From Bacteroidota bacterium (GTDB taxonomy: Bacteria > Bacteroidota > Bacteroidia > Chitinophagales > Saprospiraceae): DNA of 53,378 bases. Within the stretch, counting starts at the first letter, position 1; each line of letters starts with the position of its first letter. This document shows, piece by piece, positions 29,063 to 40,456 of the stretch. The notes below the pieces were generated by a model, which saw only the letters and a list, made by a program, of their open reading frames with translations, did not search any database and was not told where the DNA came from. A program made the translations under genes and the position numbers. Where the stretch lies: assembly GCA_029567325.1 (NCBI GenBank), contig JAKQLF010000024.1:1-53378 (forward strand), given 5' to 3'.

Positions 29063-30139
29063 CTATTTAAAAATTTGCTGTAGGGATGTTGCTAAAAACA
29101 ATTTGCAATTCATCCAAGTATGACCTCCTGAAACAATGATGGGCTCTACTTTGATCTTTTTTTCGTCAAACATCGCAAGGTTACCTTTCACACTTTCGTA
29201 GAGGAAATCATCCGTTCCGACGCTGATGGTAAAAAGCTTGAGTTGTTTGTTTATTTTATCTGCATCCGGTGACCAATTGGTGAAGTTTTTTTGAAACTCA
29301 GGTGTTGCTGTAAAGGGTGCATAGGAGCAGATGTAAGCAAATTTATCTGTATTTGTTAGGCCAATATTTAAGGTTTGACCACCACCGACAGAAAATCCTG
29401 CAACTCCTCTATGTTGCGCATCTTTGATGACAGGATAATTACTTTCGATAAATGGGATGATGTCATTGATTACATCAGGGGTAAAATCCTCCATTGGCTT
29501 TGGTCTCACATTGCCATATGGCATCACAATGATCATGGGTTCTGCTTTGCCTTGAGCAATGAGATTGTCTGCTATGAAATTTGCATTTCCTACTTTTGTC
29601 CAAGTTTCTTCAGTATCTGATCCTCCATGGATGAGGTACAAAACAGGATATTTTTTCTTTCCTTGTTGATCAAAACCCGGCGGTGTGTAAACCAGAAGTT
29701 GGCGAGTTGTATCCAGTGTGCTAGATTTATAATATCGATAGTGTATTTTTCCATGAGGCACATTTTGCAAACTATGGATCAGAGGCTCGTCACCAGGAAT
29801 ATCCACAATGCTTCTTTTAAATCGCTCATTAGCGAAAATGTAAGTATTGTTTGGGTCTGCAACCTGGATATTGTCTTCACTGAAAAAATAAGGATAAATA
29901 TCTGGTTTTACAGGTGGTACGGTGATCGTCCAAACTCCAGAAGTATCTTTATTCATGGGAATGGCTTCTGCTAAAAATTCACCATGCAACATCACCTTTT
30001 GAGCTTTCGGAGCATAATACCTGAAGGTTACTGAGTGATCTTTATGCACATCAGGAGAACTCAACCTTGGTGCACGCTGAGCAAAAATGCTAATGCTGAC
30101 CGAGAAAACGATTGCTATAATTGAGAATGATTTTTTCAT
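29063..30139 (-). CDS. Secreted CE1 esterase with N-terminal CBM48-like domain
   Basis: This paralogue has 358 residues: signal peptide (MKKSFSIIAIVFSVSISIFAQ), CBM48-like domain (SPDVHKDHSVTFRYYAPKAQKVMLHGEF onward) and CE1 domain. The nucleophile is Ser250 in GFSVGGG, and the catalytic His is in [10 protein letters not shown] at the end. The GFSxGG elbow and GGHTWMNxKL ending tie it to the two genes upstream more than to the 27812-28993 gene. It is spaced only 8 bp from the preceding gene, so translation may be coupled. Feruloyl or acetyl xylan esterase activity is expected from the family. Confidence 0.87.
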   Translation of the reverse strand: MKKSFSIIAIVFSVSISIFAQRAPRLSSPDVHKDHSVTFRYYAPKAQKVMLHGEFLAEAIPMNKDTSGVWTITVPPVKPDIYPYFFSEDNIQVADPNNTYIFANERFKRSIVDIPGDEPLIHSLQNVPHGKIHYRYYKSSTLDTTRQLLVYTPPGFDQQGKKKYPVLYLIHGGSDTEETWTKVGNANFIADNLIAQGKAEPMIIVMPYGNVRPKPMEDFTPDVINDIIPFIESNYPVIKDAQHRGVAGFSVGGGQTLNIGLTNTDKFAYICSYAPFTATPEFQKNFTNWSPDADKINKQLKLFTISVGTDDFLYESVKGNLAMFDEKKIKVEPIIVSGGHTWMNCKLFLATSLQQIFK

Positions 30140-30147
30140 GGTATAAT

Positions 30148-31302
30148 TTATTTAAAGAGCAATTGAGCTGTTTCGGATAAATAAAGTTTGGTGTTCATCC
30201 AGGTATGACCTCCACCTGAGATGAGGGACTTATGATTCACTTTGTGCAATTTCAAATAATCAAGAAATACCATCGTCTCCTTGTATAGGAAATCTTCATC
30301 ACCTACACTCACCCAAAGCAATTTTAAATCCTTATTTGTTTTTGCAACATTGCCAGCTATAAAAGGGTAAGTTTTTTCCATGACTTCAGTAGTAAGGTAT
30401 GCACTATAGCAGCAAATCCAGGAAAATGTATCCATGTGACCAAAAGCTGTTCTGAGTGTTTGACCTCCCCCTCTGGAAAAACCGCCAATGGCTCGTGAAT
30501 CTTTGTCCTTGATTGTTCTATAATTTGCGTCAATATATGGTATTATAAAATTGACCAGATCATCGCCAAAATCATCTTGCCTTCTGTCTCCTTCCGCATC
30601 ACCACGAACAGGATCGTTTGGCTTTTGTCCACCTTTTTGTTCTGCGACCCTTGCATCAATATTCCCGTATGGCATCACAATGATCATCGGCTTGGCCTTC
30701 TGCTGAGCAATGAGGTTATCCAGGATGTTATTTGTTTTACCTACTTTAAACCAGTCCTCTTCTGTATCGGTCGTTCCACTGATTAAATAAAATACCGGGT
30801 ATTTTGTAGTTGAGTTGTAATCATAACCCGGCGGAGTATAAACAACCAATTTCCCTGTTGTACCTTTTGATGCCTGGTAGTATTCATAGGTGATCGTTCC
30901 ATGAGGTACATCCTGCATGGTATGAATCAATGGAGTATCGCCCGGAATATCCACCAGACTTCCTTTAAATCTTTCATTTGGGAAAAAGGCAACATTGGCA
31001 GGATCCATCACATTTACACCATCCACCTGAAAACTGTAAGGGTAAATATCTGGTTTAACAGGACCAACTTTTACGCTCCAAATGCCCTGATCACCTTTGG
31101 TCATCATCACTGGCTCTTTTTGGAATTGACCACTCAATTTCACCTCTTTGGCATCTGGTGCCAGATATCTAAAAGTCACAGAATGATCTGAGTGAACCTC
31201 AGGTGACCTTACAAATGGTCCTCTCGGTGGCTGAGCAAAAAGTGTGGCCATACTCAAAAATAGTGCGAGTACGGTCAACATTGTTTTATGCTTGTATTTC
31301 AT
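30148..31302 (-). CDS. Secreted CE1 esterase with N-terminal CBM48-like domain
   Basis: The 384-aa paralogue has signal peptide, CBM48-like domain (SPEVHSDHSVTFRYLAPDAKEVKL onward) and CE1 domain with nucleophile Ser276 in GFSRGGG and His in SGGHTWMNTK. An insertion rich in Asp and Arg (about residues 213-234, GGQKPNDPVRGDAEGDRRQDD) enlarges a loop near the active-site entrance compared with the 29063 and 31345 paralogues. This may alter what chain or ester it accepts. The gene precedes its neighbour by 8 bp. Confidence 0.87.
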   Translation of the reverse strand: MKYKHKTMLTVLALFLSMATLFAQPPRGPFVRSPEVHSDHSVTFRYLAPDAKEVKLSGQFQKEPVMMTKGDQGIWSVKVGPVKPDIYPYSFQVDGVNVMDPANVAFFPNERFKGSLVDIPGDTPLIHTMQDVPHGTITYEYYQASKGTTGKLVVYTPPGYDYNSTTKYPVFYLISGTTDTEEDWFKVGKTNNILDNLIAQQKAKPMIIVMPYGNIDARVAEQKGGQKPNDPVRGDAEGDRRQDDFGDDLVNFIIPYIDANYRTIKDKDSRAIGGFSRGGGQTLRTAFGHMDTFSWICCYSAYLTTEVMEKTYPFIAGNVAKTNKDLKLLWVSVGDEDFLYKETMVFLDYLKLHKVNHKSLISGGGHTWMNTKLYLSETAQLLFK

Positions 31303-31344
31303 TTTTTGATGATTTAAATGTGTGCTAAAACGATTTCAAAAAAT

Positions 31345-32499
<1,155 letters not shown>

Positions 32500-32519
32500 T
32501 TATAATTATTGGAATGTTA

Positions 32520-33380
<861 letters not shown>

Positions 33381-33460
33381 TTAATGTGGTGTAAAATGTG
33401 CTTTTTTTGTTGTCAGCTATTTTATCTATTCTTTGTTTTAATAGCCAACGTGCTTGTCAT

Positions 33461-34798
33461 CTATTTAAACCTTATCCAGTCAATTTCTATCCCTGCGTTT
33501 TGTTTACTGACCAAAGTCAAATGGTGTATACCCGAAGCATTGATTGTAACAGGAATAGCAATCTCTTTCCATTCTGGAGAAGCTGGTATTTCTAAATTGG
33601 TCAATACCGTTCCTTTAAAATCACCTGACCTCAATTCCAAAGTAGTTGGACTTAAATTCCTTGCTTTAAGGACGACTTCCGCATATTTACCATTGCCAAA
33701 ATCTACCGTGTTGTATTTGACCCAGCCACCAATTTGATCAAGTGTGGTAGACCAGCCTTTGAATTTATCAATATTGTCTACAAATGAAATCGTTGCACCT
33801 GTGCCACTTTTCTCAGAATACCTGTCTAGCTGAATGACGTCTGTAGCTTTTGTCACGCCAATTCCTCTCAATGTAGGAATCACTTTTTGAATGGTACCAT
33901 CTCCATTGAAAAACATACTATCAGCTCTGACAGATCTAGCTTTATCAAAATTTGGGGAATAGTCATTGTGGTGATAAAACAAGTACCATTGACCTTTGAA
34001 TTCAACCATAGAGTGGTGATTTGTCCAACAACCAGTTGGGGACTCGTCCATGATTGCTCCTACTATTTTAAATGGACCCAAAGGATTATCACCGATCGCG
34101 TATTCCAATCTTTCAATTTTATTTTCTACGTGAGGATAAGTCATGTAATAAATGCCGTTTCTTTCGATCACGTATGGTCCTTCTTTCAAACCTTGCTTAG
34201 GTAGTTCTGCCAAAGTAAATACTTCTGAGGCAAGCTCTGTCATGTTTTCCTTTAGTTTGGCACCATAAATATTTCCTTGAGACCAATAAATATAAGCTTG
34301 GCCATCTTTGTCTATGAAAACATTGGGATCAATACCACGAATGCCTTTGATAGGCGTTGATTGCGGTTTATACGGGCCCTCAGGTTTATCTGCTATTGCA
34401 ACACCAACTGTAAATCCTCTTCCATAAACGGTATCTTTTGGTGAAGTCGGATAATAAAAATAATATTTACCATTGCGTTCTATACAATCAGGAGCCCACA
34501 TACTGTAACTATTTGGCCTCACCCAATCCACTTCGTTTTGAGTCACAATCATACCATGGTCTTCCCAATCAGTAAGATTTGAGGAAGAAAAAACGTGATA
34601 GTCTTCCATGCAAAACCAACCAATTCTGCCCTTTCCTTCTTCTGAAAAAATATCATGGGAAGGAAACAAAAATATCTTATCTCCAAATACCCGGACAGAT
34701 GGATCCGCTGTATATTGATTGCGAATGATTGGATTCTGAGCGAACAAATAGCTACTTGTTATCAGGGCTATCCAAGAAAATACCATTTTAAATTTCAT
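33461..34798 (-). CDS. GH43 arabinofuranosidase/xylosidase with C-terminal CBM6
   Basis: A signal peptide (MKFKMVFSWIALITSSYLFAQ) is followed by a five-bladed GH43 propeller. Its catalytic set is visible: base Asp32 in YTADPSV, pKa-modulating Asp157 in RGIDPNV and acid Glu206 in LKEGPYV. From about residue 315 to the end a CBM6-like beta-sandwich follows, ending in GIHHLTLV...GIEIDWIRF. The combination is common in arabinoxylan arabinofuranohydrolases and beta-xylosidases, and the two activities cannot be told apart from sequence. It sits between CE6 and GH97 genes in the operon. Confidence 0.87.
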   Translation of the reverse strand: MKFKMVFSWIALITSSYLFAQNPIIRNQYTADPSVRVFGDKIFLFPSHDIFSEEGKGRIGWFCMEDYHVFSSSNLTDWEDHGMIVTQNEVDWVRPNSYSMWAPDCIERNGKYYFYYPTSPKDTVYGRGFTVGVAIADKPEGPYKPQSTPIKGIRGIDPNVFIDKDGQAYIYWSQGNIYGAKLKENMTELASEVFTLAELPKQGLKEGPYVIERNGIYYMTYPHVENKIERLEYAIGDNPLGPFKIVGAIMDESPTGCWTNHHSMVEFKGQWYLFYHHNDYSPNFDKARSVRADSMFFNGDGTIQKVIPTLRGIGVTKATDVIQLDRYSEKSGTGATISFVDNIDKFKGWSTTLDQIGGWVKYNTVDFGNGKYAEVVLKARNLSPTTLELRSGDFKGTVLTNLEIPASPEWKEIAIPVTINASGIHHLTLVSKQNAGIEIDWIRFK

Positions 34799-34822
34799 CG
34801 TGTATAAATTAAGATCAGTTAT

Positions 34823-36874
34823 CTATTCAAAAACCATTAAAAAACCATCATTGGGCTTTAAGTCAACACTGTATTTGCCATCAGCTCCAAGTGTATTTTC
34901 TTTGATCTCAAATGAAGGACCGTCTGCTACACTTCCCTCACCTGAACCTATAAATTTGCCCTTCTTTCCAGCCAAAAAAGACAAGTCAAGCATCAATTTT
35001 TTCGCTGCATTTTCTCCATTGATTCCAGCTATGTACCATTTATTACCAGACTTCCTTGCAACCACATAATGTTTCCCTGGATAACCATCAATGAATTTTA
35101 CATCATCCCATACCCCTGGCAATTGTCTTAAAACATCTTTCACACCATCCGACACATGGCTCATGCCTACAGGAGTTTCTGCGTAGTGTTGTATGCCAGA
35201 TAAAAAGACAACTGAAGTCGCCAATTCGAATGCAGCAGTGGTAATTCTTCTGATTCTTGGAATTTTGTACAAGTTCATTGGTGTAAAATCCATGGGGTCG
35301 AATGCATTGCGCACCATGGCAGACATGACTGAGTGCTCTGGTGCTTTATTAGCTGAATTTTGTCCAAAAGTGATCATCTCATAGCCAAAAATTGCCTCAG
35401 CTGTCATGAAATTGGGATAAGTTCTTTGCAATCCTCTTGGCAAAGTAGCACCGTGGAAATTGACCAATAGCTTATAGGTTGCTGCGTCTTTCAAAATATC
35501 CTCATAATACTTCATCATAGACTGTCCATCACCAGCAAAGAAGTCTATTTTTACACCCTTAATTCCCATTTTTTGGAGTTTTGAAAATTCCGCTACTCTG
35601 GATTCATGGGTCAACAATTTATCTTTTGGTGTGAATTTTACGGTGTTCCAATCACCTGCTGAGTTATACCACAAAAGAATGCCAACATTTTTTGTTTTTC
35701 CATAATTCACCAATAATTGCACAGAATCATAACCAATCGTTTGATCCCAATTGGCATCAATGAGGCAATATTCCCACTTCATATCAGCAGCAAAGTCTAT
35801 GTATTTCTTTTGTACACGATAAATGGTAGAATCGTCTTTTTCAATGACCCAACTCCAAGAAGACTTTCCGGGCTTGATAAAAGCATTGTCCATCGTGATA
35901 GCAGGTTGAGCCAAATCAGTACCAAGCGTAGATTCCATTACCGTTTTTAAATCTCCAATGGCAAGGATGCGCCAAGGCGTTTCCCAAGGCAAAGTTGACT
36001 CAGGATTTAAGGTTGCTACTCCGTTTTTAAAAACTTCTGGAGCTTGGGGAAAATTTATTTTATATTCTCCATCGGGTGAATTTTGTTGCAAAGCTGTTCC
36101 ACAATAAGTCTGGCCTAAATCTGCTTCAGTAATCAATACCCAAACATCATTTGATTTGAAAAGGGCGGGATAAACCCAGCCATTTGGACCAGGAGAAGAT
36201 TTAGTTACCGGAATGTCTAGTTCATAATGAGCCTCGTATGAAGGATTTGTGTGTTCAAAACCAGATTGTGATTCTGTTTTGGGTTGCAACCAAGCCTTTG
36301 CATCAATCGGAAAATTGAAACTTGTTTCCTCACTATTGATTTTCTTGACGTCGCTTGATTTATCTGGGAAAACATATCTGAATGCAACACCATCATTCGA
36401 GACCCGGAAAACGATGTTCATTTTATGGCCAGCTGCATTGGTGGTTTCCCAGGTCTTTTCATTGGCTAAGTAAGTCATTTTACTTTTCTTGGCGTTAACC
36501 ATGGAATAAGTATCGCTGACTTCTTTCACCTTTGAAGTGTTGACCAATTTAAGTTGTTTTGAAAAATCTCCATCTGCTCTTGTCACTCCAAGTTTTGAAG
36601 TTTCCAACACTGTTTTACCATTCAAAGTGATGCTATAATTGGCCATTTCAACATCCACAGATACTGCAATCTTACCATTTGGACTTGAAACTACTTTACT
36701 ACTCTGAAGATTTGACTTTGAAGAAGCGCATGAAAAGAAAACCATGTTGATGGTCAATACAATCAAGATAAAACCAACATGATTCAATGAGAAAAATTTA
36801 AACCAAGGATTCCTCCCCTTTTCATTACTATTGGTATTCAATTCAGTGATATTTTTTGATGTCTTTTTATTCAT
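34823..36874 (-). CDS. GH97 alpha-galactosidase/glucosidase, probable lipoprotein
   Basis: The 683-aa protein has the three-part GH97 layout: N-terminal beta domain (about 60-330, with SSPNGKIAVSVDVEMANYSI), a catalytic barrel and a short C-terminal beta domain. In the barrel, GVKIDFF holds Asp444, the position of the nucleophile in retaining GH97 enzymes (alpha-galactosidase type); the inverting SusB type uses a Glu elsewhere. The signal is unusual: about 35 polar residues precede the hydrophobic helix and the lipobox VFFSC. The start is fixed by the close upstream gene, 5 bp away. Surface or periplasmic removal of alpha-linked galactose from xylan side chains is a reasonable role. Confidence 0.85.
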   Translation of the reverse strand: MNKKTSKNITELNTNSNEKGRNPWFKFFSLNHVGFILIVLTINMVFFSCASSKSNLQSSKVVSSPNGKIAVSVDVEMANYSITLNGKTVLETSKLGVTRADGDFSKQLKLVNTSKVKEVSDTYSMVNAKKSKMTYLANEKTWETTNAAGHKMNIVFRVSNDGVAFRYVFPDKSSDVKKINSEETSFNFPIDAKAWLQPKTESQSGFEHTNPSYEAHYELDIPVTKSSPGPNGWVYPALFKSNDVWVLITEADLGQTYCGTALQQNSPDGEYKINFPQAPEVFKNGVATLNPESTLPWETPWRILAIGDLKTVMESTLGTDLAQPAITMDNAFIKPGKSSWSWVIEKDDSTIYRVQKKYIDFAADMKWEYCLIDANWDQTIGYDSVQLLVNYGKTKNVGILLWYNSAGDWNTVKFTPKDKLLTHESRVAEFSKLQKMGIKGVKIDFFAGDGQSMMKYYEDILKDAATYKLLVNFHGATLPRGLQRTYPNFMTAEAIFGYEMITFGQNSANKAPEHSVMSAMVRNAFDPMDFTPMNLYKIPRIRRITTAAFELATSVVFLSGIQHYAETPVGMSHVSDGVKDVLRQLPGVWDDVKFIDGYPGKHYVVARKSGNKWYIAGINGENAAKKLMLDLSFLAGKKGKFIGSGEGSVADGPSFEIKENTLGADGKYSVDLKPNDGFLMVFE

Positions 36875-36879
36875 GAGTT

Positions 36880-38439
36880 TTAATTGATTGTTGGTTTGAT
36901 GTGAAAGAAATCAAAATCGGCATGCCCACCTATTGATTCTGTTGCATAATTATACAGCCCAAAACGATAACCCATGAAATGAGGTAAGGTATACGGCATT
37001 TTGAATTCAGTGCCAATTTTCATCCATTTGATACCATCCAGACTGTATTGGAAATGTGCTAAATCAGCCCTTTCCTTGAAGTCACAAACGGCTTTCAAAT
37101 AAATCACATGCTGGTTGATTGGAACAGTTTCTACTTCTTTGACTAAGTTTTCTTCGGCTTTGACCATGGTCAACACTTTTTTGCCATCGACAATTTTGAC
37201 GCCCACTTGGCCAAAGTTTTTCTGCAATAATGCAAGGCCGGCAAAATCTCCTTCCTTCATGCCTGAAGCATCCAACATAGTTGAACCCGTACATTCCGGA
37301 CCAATGGTGCGTTGAGTGAGTGTATTTTTGGCTGACACAAAACTGGTGTCAACTCTTCCTGTTGTGAGTCTGAGATATCCCTTTCTTTCCTTCAAGGACC
37401 ACAGTTTGTTGTCGGGATTGTGATTCCACTGCCAAACCAAAGAAAATGGTTTGTCTTTACGTTTTCTGGTAAATTCATCTGAATGAACAAGATTTGGTAC
37501 CAATCCTTTGCTAACTGGCAAATCCAAGGTCATCGGTACTTTACCATCTATCCCCAATACTGGCCAACCATCGTCCCATTTTACTGGAACTATGTAAGGA
37601 ATACGCCCAACTCCTCCGTTATCTCTAAACAAATACGAATACCATTTTCCTTCTGGTGTTTCTATCAATCCACCTTGAGCTACACCCAAATCTTGCAAAC
37701 CAACTCTACCTTCCCAAGGTCCGTTGATATTGTCCGCCCGATGAATGACTACCGTACGCATTCCACCTCTTGGCCAAGTAATGTTGAATAAATAATATTT
37801 ACCATTTACTTTAAACAATTGAGAACCTTCTGCACCCAACATGATTTTATCACCCGCGGGAGCACTTGCATTTTCTATTAAAACCCTTTCCTCAGTGCCA
37901 GGCATAACTCCAGACAAATCGGGTTTCAATTCCAAAATTTTCAATTTTCCAGCTGCATAAATCATATAAACCTTTCCATCGTCATCAAAAAAGATGGTGT
38001 GATCATGATATGAGGGTGTAAAAGTGTTTTCTTTCCAATTTCCTTTCTCTATATTTTTGGTTCTGTACACATGGGTTTTGCCAGAAGTAGCCGAAAATGT
38101 AGAAACATAATACATGCCTTTGTGGTATCTGATACAACTTGCCCATGAACCTCTGCCGTAAGCGTTACTTCCCTTTTCTAAATTCATAGCATCGTTACTT
38201 ACCAAGGTGTCGTATGCATAATTCAACAATTGCCAATTGATCAAATCTTTTGATTTCATGATGGGCAACCCTGGGCTCATGTGCATGGTTGTACTACTCA
38301 TATAATAAGTATCACCCACACGGATCATGGATAAATCTGGTACATCTGCATGGATAACCGGATTCACAGCCTGTGAAAAAGTAATGGTGGCCAAAGCCAT
38401 TGAAAAACATAAAATTATATATCTGTGCAGTTTGCTCAT
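36880..38439 (-). CDS. GH43 beta-xylosidase/arabinofuranosidase with C-terminal concanavalin-like domain
   Basis: The reading frame extends upstream to 38589, but that would overlap the GH51 gene by 146 bp and add 50 unlikely residues. The ATG at 38439 follows the GH51 stop by 4 bp and begins a normal signal peptide (MSKLHRYIILCFSMALATITFSQ), so it is chosen. The GH43 propeller has HADVPDLSMIRVGDTYYMSS (base Asp), SYHDHTIFFDDDGK and MLGAEGSQL (acid Glu). The last 200 residues (from about FTRKRKDKPFSLVWQWNH) form the beta-xylosidase C-terminal concanavalin A-like domain. It probably releases xylose or arabinose from side chains or short xylo-oligosaccharides. Confidence 0.87.
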   Translation of the reverse strand: MSKLHRYIILCFSMALATITFSQAVNPVIHADVPDLSMIRVGDTYYMSSTTMHMSPGLPIMKSKDLINWQLLNYAYDTLVSNDAMNLEKGSNAYGRGSWASCIRYHKGMYYVSTFSATSGKTHVYRTKNIEKGNWKENTFTPSYHDHTIFFDDDGKVYMIYAAGKLKILELKPDLSGVMPGTEERVLIENASAPAGDKIMLGAEGSQLFKVNGKYYLFNITWPRGGMRTVVIHRADNINGPWEGRVGLQDLGVAQGGLIETPEGKWYSYLFRDNGGVGRIPYIVPVKWDDGWPVLGIDGKVPMTLDLPVSKGLVPNLVHSDEFTRKRKDKPFSLVWQWNHNPDNKLWSLKERKGYLRLTTGRVDTSFVSAKNTLTQRTIGPECTGSTMLDASGMKEGDFAGLALLQKNFGQVGVKIVDGKKVLTMVKAEENLVKEVETVPINQHVIYLKAVCDFKERADLAHFQYSLDGIKWMKIGTEFKMPYTLPHFMGYRFGLYNYATESIGGHADFDFFHIKPTIN

Positions 38440-38443
38440 TGAT

Positions 38444-40426
38444 TTACATTTTGGACTTGACTTTGACGCGAATGACAGATAACGAGGATGCAGGTGCTTC
38501 ATAAATGAAATTCTTTTTAACCATATAGCTTGCAGATGTTGGTTTGATGTTTTCCGGATGTTCAAAAGTGTTTTCAGCTTCTGGGTCACCGGTTATCACG
38601 GTATTCGTCGCTTCCATTTGCCATCCTTTTATAGTTGACAGGTTCACATTAAAATTACATTTTACTTCACCTGTATTGACGAATTTCAAGATGAGGTCTC
38701 CGGTTTCTCCATCAGTGACAGCAGAATAGGTAAGCGTCGTATCTTTTGGATTAGTAGTAATGATATTACTCAAATAAAAATCACCAGCATTGACGGAAAA
38801 CATTTTTTGCACATGATAATTGGGTGTGAGAATAGCGGTTGCATTGTCAAAAAAGATCATGTCTGTACGCCACTGTGTATTTTCCTTTTTAGCAAAGAGT
38901 GGGGCGTAGGATGTCAATTCTACAATGTCTCCATTGCGCTCCAAGCCTGTCATAAAGGATGCTTCTGCAATGGCATTTTTCAATTTATTTCCCCAAGATG
39001 CATATTCTCCCAAGTATACTTTGGAACCTTTCCGATCGTATGAATCGTATCTTTTGGTATTTTTGATAAACCAATCTGGATTTACATAATAGTGCTCATC
39101 AATGACGTCGACGTCCAATGCTTTTGCAATATCCCAGCCTTTTTCAAAATCTTCACCTTCATAAAAAGGTCCCGAACTTCCTACAATTTCGATTTCGGGG
39201 TGTTTGGCTTTGATCGCTTTATAGATCATTGCAAATCTTTCTTCAAATTCAGGGGTCATTTTGTCTTCGTTGCCCACTCCAATATATTTCAAATTAAATG
39301 GTGCAGGATGTCCTGCTGCTGCCCTGATCGAACCCCATTTTGAAGTTGCAGGACCATTTGCCCATTCAACCAAATCACTTACTTCCTGAATGTAGTCGTC
39401 CATTTCTTCCAATGGTAAAGCTTGTTGTCCATTGCCGCCTGTTCTCCAGGTTCCACCGGAATTTTGACAACTGACTGCCGCGGGCAAAACTGGTAATGGC
39501 TTGGCACCTATGTCTTCACAAAACTGAAAATATTCAAAATATCCTAGACCAGCAGTTTGGTGGTAGCCCCAAAGGTTTTTCTGTGCTTTTCGTTGCTCAA
39601 TCGGTCCAATAGTATACTTCCAACGATACATGTTTCCAACGCCATCGCCATGAACCAAACATCCCCCGGGAAAACGTATAAATGCAGGTTTCATGTCTGC
39701 AAGTAAACCCGCCAGGTCTGCTCTCAATCCATTCTGCCTATTTTTGTACGTGTTTGCAGGAAATAAAGAAATGACATCCAAAGCAATCTTGCCGGGAGTT
39801 ACTGCCATGATGACTACCTCTGTGCTGTCACAATCAGCAGCAGGATTGAGTTGTAGTCTGTAATTTTTCCAATCATTGGAATAAACTGTAACCTCTTTCC
39901 AATCAATTAAATGGCCTTGGGGATTTTGTAAAATCACTTTGAGCGTCACTGGATTTTGGCCCTGATTTGCTGAATGCATGGAAAAATTATAAGAATGTCC
40001 CTTTTTGACAATCATATTTCCAAAACCCTTATTTTTAATTCCTACGCCTTCTTTACCTACATGTTCTGCATTAAGAACCAAATAGTGCGGATTGTTTTCA
40101 TGAATTGGATTTTTGGTTTCAACGTTGATCGAACCATAAGAAAACCCTGGTGTAAGGTAATCCCAAAACGATAAAGCATGCCACTCTTTGCGGTCTGCAG
40201 GTGTGTATTCAAAAGAGCGATTTTGAATCAATTCTGCATATAAACCACCATCAGCTGCGTAATTGATGTCTTCAAAAAATAAACCGAATAGATTAGGACT
40301 TATTTTTTTAGCGCTATTGGATGTTTTGCTTTTTTGTGCAGCTAATGGAGTTGATCCAATCAGTATGCATAAAAGGATGGCGCTTATGGTGACTTTAATT
40401 TGCTTTATTGATTCTATTTTAAACAT
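38444..40426 (-). CDS. GH51 alpha-L-arabinofuranosidase
   Basis: The 660-aa protein has a signal peptide (KVTISAILLCILIGSTPLAAQ), an N-terminal CBM_4_9-like jelly roll (about 60-210), the GH51 barrel and a C-terminal beta domain ending in SSLSVIRVKVK. Early in the mature protein SPNLFGLFFEDINYAADGG is diagnostic of the family. The acid/base is Glu387 in GVGNEDK, and the nucleophile is Glu474 in YLGEYASWG. GH51 enzymes remove terminal arabinofuranose from arabinoxylan and arabinan. Its stop lies 4 bp before the next gene start, and it follows the GH127/146 gene by 30 bp. Confidence 0.92.
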   Translation of the reverse strand: MFKIESIKQIKVTISAILLCILIGSTPLAAQKSKTSNSAKKISPNLFGLFFEDINYAADGGLYAELIQNRSFEYTPADRKEWHALSFWDYLTPGFSYGSINVETKNPIHENNPHYLVLNAEHVGKEGVGIKNKGFGNMIVKKGHSYNFSMHSANQGQNPVTLKVILQNPQGHLIDWKEVTVYSNDWKNYRLQLNPAADCDSTEVVIMAVTPGKIALDVISLFPANTYKNRQNGLRADLAGLLADMKPAFIRFPGGCLVHGDGVGNMYRWKYTIGPIEQRKAQKNLWGYHQTAGLGYFEYFQFCEDIGAKPLPVLPAAVSCQNSGGTWRTGGNGQQALPLEEMDDYIQEVSDLVEWANGPATSKWGSIRAAAGHPAPFNLKYIGVGNEDKMTPEFEERFAMIYKAIKAKHPEIEIVGSSGPFYEGEDFEKGWDIAKALDVDVIDEHYYVNPDWFIKNTKRYDSYDRKGSKVYLGEYASWGNKLKNAIAEASFMTGLERNGDIVELTSYAPLFAKKENTQWRTDMIFFDNATAILTPNYHVQKMFSVNAGDFYLSNIITTNPKDTTLTYSAVTDGETGDLILKFVNTGEVKCNFNVNLSTIKGWQMEATNTVITGDPEAENTFEHPENIKPTSASYMVKKNFIYEAPASSLSVIRVKVKSKM

Positions 40427-40456
40427 CTACTCTTAATATGACGAATTTCTTGACAA

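Noticed and set aside
38440-38589. Upstream start of the GH43 gene (50 extra residues)
   Set aside because: It would overlap the GH51 coding end by 146 bp and place a non-secretory stretch before a good signal peptide; the ATG at 38439 fits better.
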